64,000 nt of DNA from an uncultured Chloroflexus sp. (lineage in GTDB: Bacteria > Chloroflexota > Chloroflexia > Chloroflexales > Chloroflexaceae). How positions within the stretch are numbered: the first letter of the stretch is position 1; each line of letters begins with the position of its first letter. Below the pieces are notes generated by a model, which did not search any database, was not told where the DNA came from, and saw only the letters and a list, made by a program, of their open reading frames with translations. The stretch covers positions 62,001 through 126,000 of the forward strand of contig NZ_CAKZNK010000067.1 in assembly GCF_937129525.1 (NCBI RefSeq), written 5' to 3'. Shown here piece by piece: positions 21,431 through 30,426 of this stretch. Made by a program: the position numbers and the translations under genes.

Positions 21431-22210
21431 TTAGGCCGGCAGGGATGGCGGCAGTTTCGGCGTATACTGCTCGACAAAGAAACCGCGCAGACGGCCACGA
21501 GCCGGATCAGGGCTGGTTTCGGTCGCGACAAGTTCGTGGCCACGCATATCGAAGGTGATGGTCTGCGCCTGACCAGGGCTGTTCATGTCGTACAGACTGA
21601 TCACACCGGTATCGGGACCGGTTTCATCGTAGCCAATTGCCAGAACCTGATGGTTGTCGAACGGCGAACGCGAACTGCCAACCAGACAGATCGGCCATGG
21701 ATCACCGGCATTAATCCGGGTTTTGAGCGCGCGCCATTCGGCTTTAGTGCGCTCGAGCAACCAGCGAGGGCCGGCAAACGGCAACGGCAGATGCAGCATG
21801 ATCATCCAGGTTAGCAGTTGAGGCGCATTGATTATGAAACTCTCGACTTGCCGTTGCCAGAGATAATCGCGCAAAGCGCGCGAACGGGGCGAGTCATCGA
21901 GCGGGAGATCGTTACGGTCACGTCCGCGTGGCAGCGGCACACCAGCGCGAAAGTAGTCGGCGGCGACAAACGCCATCCCACCGCACATGCCGTAGTGCGT
22001 TGGCAGATGAGCATCCGCCCACATGTCGGCGACTCGTTGCACCATCCCACTGATGTCAAAGCCGCCAATCGCTGCGCGCACATCACGAGCTGCGGCCTGC
22101 GCCGAACGGCTGAGAGTCTGGCGCAACTCAGTCATCTGTTCTGGCAGGAGTGGCCAGGCATTGACGAAAGCGAAGCCATGTTCTTCTGGGCGAAACGCTG
22201 TATGCGGCAT
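21431..22210 (-). CDS. Hypothetical protein with a cysteine-peptidase-like Cys/His/Asp arrangement
   Basis: 259-aa ORF with spaced motifs 'YGMCGGMAFVAADYF', 'NHQVLAIGYDE', 'LYDMNSPG'. Confidence 0.7.
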   Translation of the reverse strand: MPHTAFRPEEHGFAFVNAWPLLPEQMTELRQTLSRSAQAAARDVRAAIGGFDISGMVQRVADMWADAHLPTHYGMCGGMAFVAADYFRAGVPLPRGRDRNDLPLDDSPRSRALRDYLWQRQVESFIINAPQLLTWMIMLHLPLPFAGPRWLLERTKAEWRALKTRINAGDPWPICLVGSSRSPFDNHQVLAIGYDETGPDTGVISLYDMNSPGQAQTITFDMRGHELVATETSPDPARGRLRGFFVEQYTPKLPPSLPA

Positions 22211-22285
22211 ACCACCACCTTACCTCTGTGAAACAGAGATTCGGCAAACCCGCCTGAAACGCGCGGTCGTCAGCGTTGCGCCCTT

Positions 22286-24436
22286 CTACGGCCAGGTTAA
22301 CGTCACCTCGACATTGAGCCGATCGAGCGCCACACCAGCATACCGACTCAAGCCAATCTTTTCGATCACCGGCGTCACCGGCTGGCCTGCCACCGCCATC
22401 GTCACCTCCTCGCCGGCTTCTGGTGGTAACATCAAGCGCACATACGCCATGCGACCACTGCCGGTTACCTGCAAACGCAAGGTCTGGCCGTCACGGTGCC
22501 AGCGATAGGCGACATAGCCATCAGACGCGGGATAGCGAGCTACAACGTATGCCTGCATGATAGCAGATTCGACCGGCCAGCGCGGGCTGATAATGACATC
22601 ATCATACCGGCTGGCTTCATCTGTAATACCGGCCAGCCCTTCAAACAAGGCGCCGAGCATTGCGCTTGCGCCCCAACCGTCAGTTGGAATGGTATCGGGG
22701 CCAGAGATGCCAGGCCGACCATCGGGGTAGTACCAGAGGTATGAGGCATTGGTCAGGCGCAACAGATTGGCATAGCGGCGGAGAATGTCGAGACCATACG
22801 GCTCGAAGCCAACCGTAAAGGCGCCGCGGGCCAATTCACCGCCGACCAGTGGCATAATCCCGCCATTGACATACTCACCTGGCTGCTCACCCTTGCCGCC
22901 GGCCATCCCGAAACTACCCGGTGGAAACGGTGGATCGATGCTGTACCATTCGGCAAAGGAGCGAGAGAAATCACGTCGCCCGTAGTAGCTCTCAACAATG
23001 GCCTGGGCTTGACCGACAGAAAGCACCCGGCGGTTGAGAGCATAAGCGTTTGAGAGACTCAACTGCTCGGCGGCATCGACACCTGTCGGGGTAAAAGTCG
23101 GGTCTTCGGGAATGAAGTGGGTAAAGAAGCGACCATTCCAGGCCAGAGCATTCAACCGCTGCATAATCTCATCGGAGAGGCGAAAATAACGTTCCCCCCG
23201 CTCAGGATCGCCAACCCGCTGCTCGATGCGGGCCAGCAAAAAGAGCGCGTAAGCCAGACCGGTATTGTCACCGTGAAACGTGCCCCAGATGGTGTCTGGC
23301 TCAATCCAATGGCGCGGCGCTGGTTTTCCATCAGGACTGATGGTTGTCGGGCCATAAGCAAAATCCCACATGTCAATCGTGTAGGGGCGGCGCACCAGAC
23401 CGCGATCGGCATTCCAGCGCAGGGGATTCGTGGTGATATACTCAACTGCCCGCCGCAAGGCCGGCAGATGACTGCGGAGCCATTCGTCATTGCCGGTCAT
23501 CTGCCATGCTTCGTACACGCCCTGAATGTAGAGAAACTCTACATCTGACTCGACCTCTTTGCGGAATGCTTTGACATAGCGTTCAGGATAGTCGATCACG
23601 TCAGGCAAACTGCCATCAGGCAACTGGGCATCACGAAAGGCATCAAGCAGGCTGGTGACATCTTGCTCAAAATACCGAAAGCCCCGCCCCTGATAGACGT
23701 GATCACGCAACCAGAGCAAGGGGTTATCAGGGGAGCGATAGCCGCTGATGAAACGACCATTAAGTTCGTAGCTCACCCGCGCTTCTGCCATCAAGCGACG
23801 AATCCGGGGATAGAGTGAATCGATGTCACCCTGACCACTGACAAGCGTGGTTTGGGCATCGAGAGTCACAATCTGGCTCTGCGCGCCGGCCAATTGGCCA
23901 TCGATCAGCGCTACCGCCCATTGCGGACCGAGCACACCTCCGGCGGGCAAGGCAATCTCGCCACTCCCATCGACGATCAGGGCCGTTCCCTGCGCGACCA
24001 GATTGGCGGCGGCGTCGTAAAGCTGAACGGTCACCATTCCATCATAACCGGGCACCTGCACGGTGATTGCCACCGGTTGTAGCGGTTGCACCGGCTGCGC
24101 CGATAGCGCCGATGTGAGCGCTGCTCGCTGCGGCGCCGGCGGCATATCGATCACCGCCGCCGGAGTGTGCGCCCGCCAGTCGGCAGGCAACTGTTCAGCC
24201 ACTGCCCCGCCATTCTCTAGAGCAACGATCTTGATCGTGTTGAAATACTGCACAAGCGCATTATCTACCCAGCGCGGTTCACCGAGCGGCGGACCGATCC
24301 GCGCACCACCCGCAGCCTGCCAGGCGCTGCGAAATGGTTCATTGAGCTGATCGGACGATGGCGGGATGAACGAATTGCAACTGGACAGCAGGAAGATGAC
24401 GATAAACCATGCGATAAGCTGCTTCATGGCCGGCAA
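22286..24436 (-). CDS. Lipoprotein with six-hairpin glycosidase-like domain
   Basis: Lipobox 'FLLSSCNSF'; alpha/alpha-toroid-type segments such as 'FLYIQGVYEAWQMTGNDEWLRSHLPALRRAVEYI' and 'YVNGGIMPLVGGELARGAF'. Confidence 0.75.
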   Translation of the reverse strand: MPAMKQLIAWFIVIFLLSSCNSFIPPSSDQLNEPFRSAWQAAGGARIGPPLGEPRWVDNALVQYFNTIKIVALENGGAVAEQLPADWRAHTPAAVIDMPPAPQRAALTSALSAQPVQPLQPVAITVQVPGYDGMVTVQLYDAAANLVAQGTALIVDGSGEIALPAGGVLGPQWAVALIDGQLAGAQSQIVTLDAQTTLVSGQGDIDSLYPRIRRLMAEARVSYELNGRFISGYRSPDNPLLWLRDHVYQGRGFRYFEQDVTSLLDAFRDAQLPDGSLPDVIDYPERYVKAFRKEVESDVEFLYIQGVYEAWQMTGNDEWLRSHLPALRRAVEYITTNPLRWNADRGLVRRPYTIDMWDFAYGPTTISPDGKPAPRHWIEPDTIWGTFHGDNTGLAYALFLLARIEQRVGDPERGERYFRLSDEIMQRLNALAWNGRFFTHFIPEDPTFTPTGVDAAEQLSLSNAYALNRRVLSVGQAQAIVESYYGRRDFSRSFAEWYSIDPPFPPGSFGMAGGKGEQPGEYVNGGIMPLVGGELARGAFTVGFEPYGLDILRRYANLLRLTNASYLWYYPDGRPGISGPDTIPTDGWGASAMLGALFEGLAGITDEASRYDDVIISPRWPVESAIMQAYVVARYPASDGYVAYRWHRDGQTLRLQVTGSGRMAYVRLMLPPEAGEEVTMAVAGQPVTPVIEKIGLSRYAGVALDRLNVEVTLTWP

Positions 24437-24693
24437 TTATAGCCGAAATTCCCCAAAAGGTTGCATAGAAAGAGCTGACCACGTATACTGGTAATGCATT
24501 CCACAACGCCGGTCAAGACCATGACAGCGAGGCTTGCCTGACCTGGGTAAAATTGTTGCAGATACACCCTTGCGCGACAGTATCTGAGCGCCTAACAGCG
24601 GAATGATCTGGTCAGGTTGCGCTGGCATAGCGCGCAAGACAGCTACCACCCACCATCTTCACCACAGCGCCTCTGGAAGAGGAAGGAGCTACT

Positions 24694-26397
24694 ATGTCAA
24701 GCCTGCCCGTGATCTTCATTCCCGGTTTTACCGGTTCATTCAACCTGCCGGTGTTGCTCGACTGGCGTGGCCCCACATTGAACGGCTGGAGCTTTCCCCC
24801 GTTTGTCGATTACGGCAAGTATTTGTTGCAAGCTTTTACCCAGGCTGGCTACCGCCGTAACCGCGATCTCTTCGTTGCCTTTTACGATTGGCGCAAACCG
24901 GTTGAAGAGAGCGCGCGACGATATCTGGTCGGCTGGATCGACCGGGCAAAGAAGGCCGCCAACGCCAGCAAAGTGATTCTTATCGGCCACAGCATGGGTG
25001 GGCTGGTGGCGCGTAGCTATATTCAATCGCCAGAGTACCTTAGCCGGAACGATGTTGCTCGCTTGATCACCCTCGGCACTCCACATCGCGGGTCGGCGGA
25101 AGCGTACACCGCCTGGGCTGGTGCCGAACCGCATACCGACGAGACGTTACGCACCGTTTTTGCTGTCTATTTGTGGTATCTCCGTCATATTCACCCGATT
25201 CAAACTGAACTAGACAAGGTGAAGACGATCCAGACTCAGGTGCCCGGCGCGCGCGATTTGCTGCCAATTGAAGATTATTTGCTCAGTGGCAATCCACCGC
25301 AGCTTAAGCCAATTGCCAGCATGAATAACCGCAATCTGTGGGGCGAGATGATCAATCAAAGCGCAACTGTAACGACCCTGACCCAGCGCGTCGCGGTGAC
25401 GACCATTACCGGCGTTGGGTTTAATACCCTCAGCGCAATTCTGGTCGGTCCACCGCCAGCCGATCATCCGCTGCGGTACAGCGATGGCATCCCGCTCAAT
25501 CGGATCTATGACGCGCAAGGTGACGGCACAGTCTTGCAGCGTATGGCAACCGTAGCCCATGCCAACAACCTGCCACCGCTGGCGATCAGCCATGGCGCAT
25601 TACCTGACAGTCCACAGACGCTAGAGCTGATCTTCGGCGAGCTAGGGATCAGCCCTGCCGTGCTCGGCGCTGCGCCCGCTGTAGCGCCATCATCCCCCAC
25701 GCCGCGGCTGCTGATCATGACGGCGTCACCGGTCACGGTCGAAGTCGAGACGCCATCCGGCCCACCAATTGCGCCTGTCGGCGTGCTGGGCGCAGGAACA
25801 GGCCGCGCGCCGCGCCGACGGCAACGACGTATGAAGGGGCACAATTACGGCCATGCCGGCAAGGCGCTAAATCTGATCGTTATCGATAATCCAACAGCCG
25901 GCGATTACCGGATGGTTGTTCATGGCACTGATTACGGTCATTTCACAGTAGGTACCATGCTGATCGGCATGGGTGAGCCGCCGGTACTCGGCGGTGTCGG
26001 CGCAAGCGCAGCGACCGAACCGACGATCACCACTATCGAAGGCGATATTGCCCGCGAAAGCGATCTCTTCTATACCGTCACCCTGCGCAGCGCCACCGAA
26101 GCGCCCCAAATCAACTTCGACGCTCGCGCCACGATGATGAATGCTATCGAACGCCTGGGTGCCGCGATGCGCGATCAGGGCGGCATATTAGGGGCAGCGC
26201 CGGTCGCGGATGAACGCCTGAGTGGCGCACTCAGCGGCGATCCGACCATGATCGACGCGATGATGGCAGCGCCGCCAGATCAACGCCGTCAGATGATCAA
26301 TAGTCTGATTGAGCTGTGCCAGACTATAGCCGGTGACGAGCGAGAGCGGGCGCTGGCGATCATTACTGCTCTCAAACAGGTGCGCACAGGCGGGTAA
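24694..26397 (+). CDS. Alpha/beta hydrolase (lipase/LCAT-like) with C-terminal extension
   Basis: 'PVIFIPGFTGS', 'VILIGHSMGGLVARSYIQ' (GxSxG), 'LGTPHRGSAEAY'. Confidence 0.85.
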   Translation: MSSLPVIFIPGFTGSFNLPVLLDWRGPTLNGWSFPPFVDYGKYLLQAFTQAGYRRNRDLFVAFYDWRKPVEESARRYLVGWIDRAKKAANASKVILIGHSMGGLVARSYIQSPEYLSRNDVARLITLGTPHRGSAEAYTAWAGAEPHTDETLRTVFAVYLWYLRHIHPIQTELDKVKTIQTQVPGARDLLPIEDYLLSGNPPQLKPIASMNNRNLWGEMINQSATVTTLTQRVAVTTITGVGFNTLSAILVGPPPADHPLRYSDGIPLNRIYDAQGDGTVLQRMATVAHANNLPPLAISHGALPDSPQTLELIFGELGISPAVLGAAPAVAPSSPTPRLLIMTASPVTVEVETPSGPPIAPVGVLGAGTGRAPRRRQRRMKGHNYGHAGKALNLIVIDNPTAGDYRMVVHGTDYGHFTVGTMLIGMGEPPVLGGVGASAATEPTITTIEGDIARESDLFYTVTLRSATEAPQINFDARATMMNAIERLGAAMRDQGGILGAAPVADERLSGALSGDPTMIDAMMAAPPDQRRQMINSLIELCQTIAGDERERALAIITALKQVRTGG

Positions 26398-26403
26398 TAG
26401 ACT

Positions 26404-26436
26404 GCAAGGGGGCGTAGGGTTCTTGCGCCCCCTTGC
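26404..26436. terminator. Terminator hairpin between convergent genes
   Basis: GCAAGGGGGCG / CGCCCCCTTGC, 11-bp perfect stem. Confidence 0.65.
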
Positions 26437-26502
26437 TTGAAATGTCAGGCTCACTTACACAGAATCTCGCGCGCAGCGCTCCGGTTGGCCCAGATGTGAG
26501 CA

Positions 26503-26955
26503 TTATTGTACCGGTTCGGCAGTTACTTCCACTGTGATCACTCCCACATCTACCGTGCCCTGATTGGGTACCTCAACCGGCACTTCCCAAGCAACCCCGG
26601 ACAGAGCAACATACAGCATCTGGCGGCCTGAGGGCACGTCGGGCAGCGCAAAGCTGCCATCGTCAGCTACCGGAATTTCGGTTGGGTTCGCCAGCGTGAA
26701 GACAACAGCGCCAGCAGTAGGGGCAGCAACACGCCCAACAATTGTGCCGCGACCACCGGGCAGCGCGATCAGGTTGCTGCGCCATAATGCAACTGCTCCC
26801 ATCACCAGCAGAACAACGATTAGCGCCATGATAGCGATCCGCACGATACGCCGACCCTGACCAGGGGGGATCAACGGCGGTTGCCACTTCACGTAGTAAT
26901 CAGGATCGACCGGACTGCCTGCCGGCGGTTGAGAAGGTGGTTCTGGCGTGCTCAT
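26503..26955 (-). CDS. Small single-TM protein with carboxypeptidase-regulatory-like extracellular domain
   Basis: 'IVRIAIMALIVVLLVMGAVALW' TM, then a beta-rich 'GTIVGRVAAPTAGAVVFTLANPTEIPVADDGSFALPDVPSG' segment. Confidence 0.65.
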   Translation of the reverse strand: MSTPEPPSQPPAGSPVDPDYYVKWQPPLIPPGQGRRIVRIAIMALIVVLLVMGAVALWRSNLIALPGGRGTIVGRVAAPTAGAVVFTLANPTEIPVADDGSFALPDVPSGRQMLYVALSGVAWEVPVEVPNQGTVDVGVITVEVTAEPVQ

Positions 26956-27088
26956 AGCTATACCTCGCTAGACATTTCAGGGAGTAGACGCAATCGTGTC
27001 GGGCCTTGACTCCATCACAGTTCGAGGGCACTGCGGAATCGAGTTTTCCAGTTCGCGAAAACGCAATGTTGCAGGACCTCACGCTCCA

Positions 27089-27763
27089 TCACGGTCGCTG
27101 AACCCGTAGATCGTCGAAACAGGCGCTCGACGCATCCCAACTGCGAAAACCGATTCCACCGCTGGTGAAGCTACTGTCACGCGCCTGCACCACCGGTTGA
27201 CCATCGACATAGGCAGTGAAGGTATCGCCGCGCACTTCCACCCGTACCTGGCGATCGGTGCCATACCAATCGTAGCCTGGAGCATCACGCCGGGCAATCG
27301 GCATTGACAACTCATTGCCATTCACCCATTTGCGAATGATGAAGGCGCCTCGGCCATACCCCGGATCGTACTGAAAGGAGTAGCCGTTGAATTTCGCCCC
27401 TCCCGAATCCCGGAAGAAGATGCCGTATCCATTGCCTTTGGTGATGCGAGCGAGATCAACGTTGATCACGTAATCATTGCGTTCAAGCGGGCGATAGATG
27501 CGTCCTGGGCCGTCGATACAGAGGCGACCATCCCGGACCTGCCAGCGTCCTTGCAAGACTGACCAGTCATCGATCTGAGAAAAATCATCGTACAACAGAT
27601 CGCCACATTCCACCCCAAAAGTACTCGCGGCACGGCAAAGCGCGTCACGCGCCCCTTCTCCGGTGAGCGTTAACCCCGCCACCACGACTGCTGCTACCAG
27701 CCCCAGGAGGAGCGCTAACTCGACAAACGACTGACCGGCGTTACTGGCGCAATCCTGTTTCAT
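27089..27763 (-). CDS. Flp/TadE-type pilin-like N-terminus fused to a LamG/DUF1080-like beta-sandwich domain
   Basis: 'GQSFVELALLLGLVAAVVVAGLTL' resembles Flp pilin 'GQGLVEYALIL'; followed by 'DDFSQIDDWSVLQGRWQVRDGRLCIDG...ITKGNGYGIFFRDSG...FTAYVDGQPV'. Confidence 0.65.
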   Translation of the reverse strand: MKQDCASNAGQSFVELALLLGLVAAVVVAGLTLTGEGARDALCRAASTFGVECGDLLYDDFSQIDDWSVLQGRWQVRDGRLCIDGPGRIYRPLERNDYVINVDLARITKGNGYGIFFRDSGGAKFNGYSFQYDPGYGRGAFIIRKWVNGNELSMPIARRDAPGYDWYGTDRQVRVEVRGDTFTAYVDGQPVVQARDSSFTSGGIGFRSWDASSACFDDLRVQRP

Positions 27764-27906
27764 AGTGACGCCTCCTGTGAACGAACGCGAAGAGGAGAGG
27801 CGCAGGCGCGCAGCGATGTGTGAAAGTGGCGTCAAGTGGCATGGTGATTTGGCTCTGATCAGGTAACCTTACCGCTTCGTGATCGCAACCATATGATCAC
27901 TGTGCG

Positions 27907-29979
27907 TCAGGCATTCTCCTCTGTCCAGACACGCACCCGGTTGCTGTGAAATGTGCTCTGTCCACCCAAATCGGCCAGCGCGTCAGAGGTCGTCCAGTTG
28001 ACGTTACGACCATCAGGAGAGAGACAGGCCCAATGACCTTTTGCGGCGAAGACAACTCCCACCGGCACATTGTCACTGATAACAGCGCGCAGTCGGCATT
28101 GACCACGTTCGTTTCCAACTGTAACCGTATCGCCATCACGAATTCCGCGCAGCGCGGCGTCAGCAGGGTTCATCTCAAGGACAGGCGGCCCCTCTTTAGC
28201 GCGCAGACTGGGCTGATTGGCCAGGCTCGATGAGACAAAGTGATGCGGCGCTGCCGAGATGAGCGTCAACCAGCCCTCGGTTAGCGGATGGTTCACATAC
28301 TCGGTCGGCGGTTCATAGTACGGCAAGGGATCGAGGCCCTGCGCCGCCATAGCTGCGCTCCACAATTCTACTTTGCCCGATGGTGTGGGGAAATGACCAT
28401 CAGCAAACGGCACTTCCGTTTCTGGAGTGAGCGCCAACCGTACCGTACCCTCGCGTTGCAAACGTTCATAGGTTATACCGGCGAAAAAGGGATTGCGCGC
28501 CCTGGAAGCGTCAAGCACGCCGCGAATCGCTTCTTCAGCACTCTCGTGCAACCACGGCTCGGTATACCCCATGGCAGTCGCCAGTAAACGGCTCACATCC
28601 CAATTGCTCTTTGCTTCACCTAACGGCGCAATTGCCGGCTGGTTGAGAGTCAGGTACCGGTGACCATAGGCGCGATGCAAATCGAGATGTTCGAGCTGAC
28701 TGGTCGCCGGCAGCACAATATCGGCATAGCGCGCAGTATCGGTCATGAAGAGGTCATGCACTACGGTGAAGAGATCTTCGCGGCGCAAACCCTGTTCGAT
28801 CAGGCCGGCATTGGGTGATGACGCGAGCGGATTGGCGCAGTAGACAAAGAGTGACATGATCGGTGGATCGGTCACTTCACCGGTAAGCGCTGCGCCTAGC
28901 CGGTTCATATTCACCGCGCGCGGCGGAGGCGGGCATTCTGAACGGTGTCCAACCGCTTCTCCATCCCACGCCGCATAGCCGCCGGTCGAGTAGGCCAGAC
29001 CACCGCCACGCACACCGTACTGACCGACCACTGCCGGTAGACACAGTAAGGCGCGGAAGGTTTGGCCGCCATTTTGATGGCGTTGAATACCGTCGGCAGT
29101 CTTAATTATCGCCGGTTTAGTCGTAGCATAGCGGCGGGCAAGATCAACAATGGCCGCGACAGGCAAGCCGGTGATTGCCGCGACCCGCTCTGGATCGTAT
29201 TCGGCAGCCCGATTACGTAGCTCGCGCCAACCGATGGTATGGGCTTCCAACCAGGCTTCATCATGCAAATTCTCGGCAAAGATCACGTGCATCATGCCAA
29301 GGGCCAGCGCGCCGTCGGTTGCAGGCTGGATCGGCAGATGCAGATTAGCCGAACGGGCAGTGGCAGTGCGGCGCGGATCGATAACAACGACATACGCCCC
29401 GGCGCGTTGAGCCTGACGAATAAAGGGCATCGCATGTGGGCCGGCGCTAGCCGGGTTGTGCCCCCAGAGGATGATCAAGCGGCTATGGCGCAAATCCTCA
29501 TAATCAGGACTATAGCGCGCGCCGAGGGTGGCATAGACCGCGGCGTGGGCCGCAGCGCAACAGATGGCGCGATCCAGGCCACTGGCCCCCATGCGGTTCC
29601 ACAACCGGGCATCGACAATGGCAGTCTGCAACAGACCGAGCGTGCCACTGTAGGAATAGGGCAAGATCGCGGCGGCGCCGCACTCGGCAATGATCGTCTG
29701 CCAGCGCGTTGCAATCGAGGCAATCGCCTCATCCCAACTGATCCGCTCCCATTGCCCGCTCCCCTTCGGCCCCACGCGCCGCAGTGGGTAGAGCAATCGG
29801 TCGGGACTGTACACCCGCTCGAGGTACGGACGCACTTTTGCGCACAACCAGCCTTGCGTGACAGGGTGATCAGGGTCGGCGTAAAAGGCAACGGCGCGGC
29901 CATCACGCACTTCGGTGATGGTGGCGCAGGTATCGGGGCAATCGTGCGGGCAGCAACCGCGAACAAGCGTGGTAGTCAT
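27907..29979 (-). CDS. Molybdopterin-dependent oxidoreductase (formate dehydrogenase/BisC-like)
   Basis: 'GCCPHDCPDTCATITEVRDGRAV...GWLCAKVRPYLERVYSPDRLLYPLRRVG' Fe4S4 domain; C-terminal 'DAALRGIRDGDTVTVGNERGQCRLRAVI' MopB domain. Confidence 0.92.
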   Translation of the reverse strand: MTTTLVRGCCPHDCPDTCATITEVRDGRAVAFYADPDHPVTQGWLCAKVRPYLERVYSPDRLLYPLRRVGPKGSGQWERISWDEAIASIATRWQTIIAECGAAAILPYSYSGTLGLLQTAIVDARLWNRMGASGLDRAICCAAAHAAVYATLGARYSPDYEDLRHSRLIILWGHNPASAGPHAMPFIRQAQRAGAYVVVIDPRRTATARSANLHLPIQPATDGALALGMMHVIFAENLHDEAWLEAHTIGWRELRNRAAEYDPERVAAITGLPVAAIVDLARRYATTKPAIIKTADGIQRHQNGGQTFRALLCLPAVVGQYGVRGGGLAYSTGGYAAWDGEAVGHRSECPPPPRAVNMNRLGAALTGEVTDPPIMSLFVYCANPLASSPNAGLIEQGLRREDLFTVVHDLFMTDTARYADIVLPATSQLEHLDLHRAYGHRYLTLNQPAIAPLGEAKSNWDVSRLLATAMGYTEPWLHESAEEAIRGVLDASRARNPFFAGITYERLQREGTVRLALTPETEVPFADGHFPTPSGKVELWSAAMAAQGLDPLPYYEPPTEYVNHPLTEGWLTLISAAPHHFVSSSLANQPSLRAKEGPPVLEMNPADAALRGIRDGDTVTVGNERGQCRLRAVISDNVPVGVVFAAKGHWACLSPDGRNVNWTTSDALADLGGQSTFHSNRVRVWTEENA

Positions 29980-30201
29980 AGCATCTTTTCCTGACATTCA
30001 CTTTTATCAATCGTATTGTAGCACCGGCACGAACCGTAGAGAAGCCGGTAAGCGGCAGACTGAACAACAACCTGTGATGCCAGCGCAGTCGTCAGGTGAA
30101 CTGGTTAGACAGCGAGAGTATGCCTGACAGGCCCACCATTGCAATCGATCTGACCGGCCTCATCGACATATCCCCATCATTTCCACGACCGGGCATCGTA
30201 A

Positions 30202-30252
30202 TGTGGATAACTGGCAGGATATTGTGGATAATTTTTGCATATCGGTGGATTA
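30202..30252. promoter_or_regulatory. DnaA-box cluster: two perfect boxes plus one 7/9 box, 21 bp apart
   Basis: TGTGGATAA at 30202-30210 and 30223-30231 (exact complement of TTATCCACA); GGTGGATTA at 30244-30252; opposite-strand near match ATATCCCCA at 30168-30176. Confidence 0.6.
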
Positions 30253-30426
30253 CAGATCGATGACAACGCTAAGGCTACCCTGCGAACCATCAGCTCATCT
30301 CGATAGACTCCTCAGATTACTCCTTCTGCGCATCACTACCCCGATCACTTTCACTTTGCAGGCAATTTGTGTTATGCTTGGCAATAGAATCAAACCACTG
30401 CATACAGGCCATATTGCCGGTAATCT

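Noticed and set aside
27907-29979. Selenocysteine-containing formate dehydrogenase, suggested by nearby selA
   Set aside because: The frame is continuous with no in-frame UGA, and Cys is present near the expected metal-ligand region.
29239-29994. 251-aa plus-strand ORF
   Set aside because: Antisense to the molybdopterin oxidoreductase gene.
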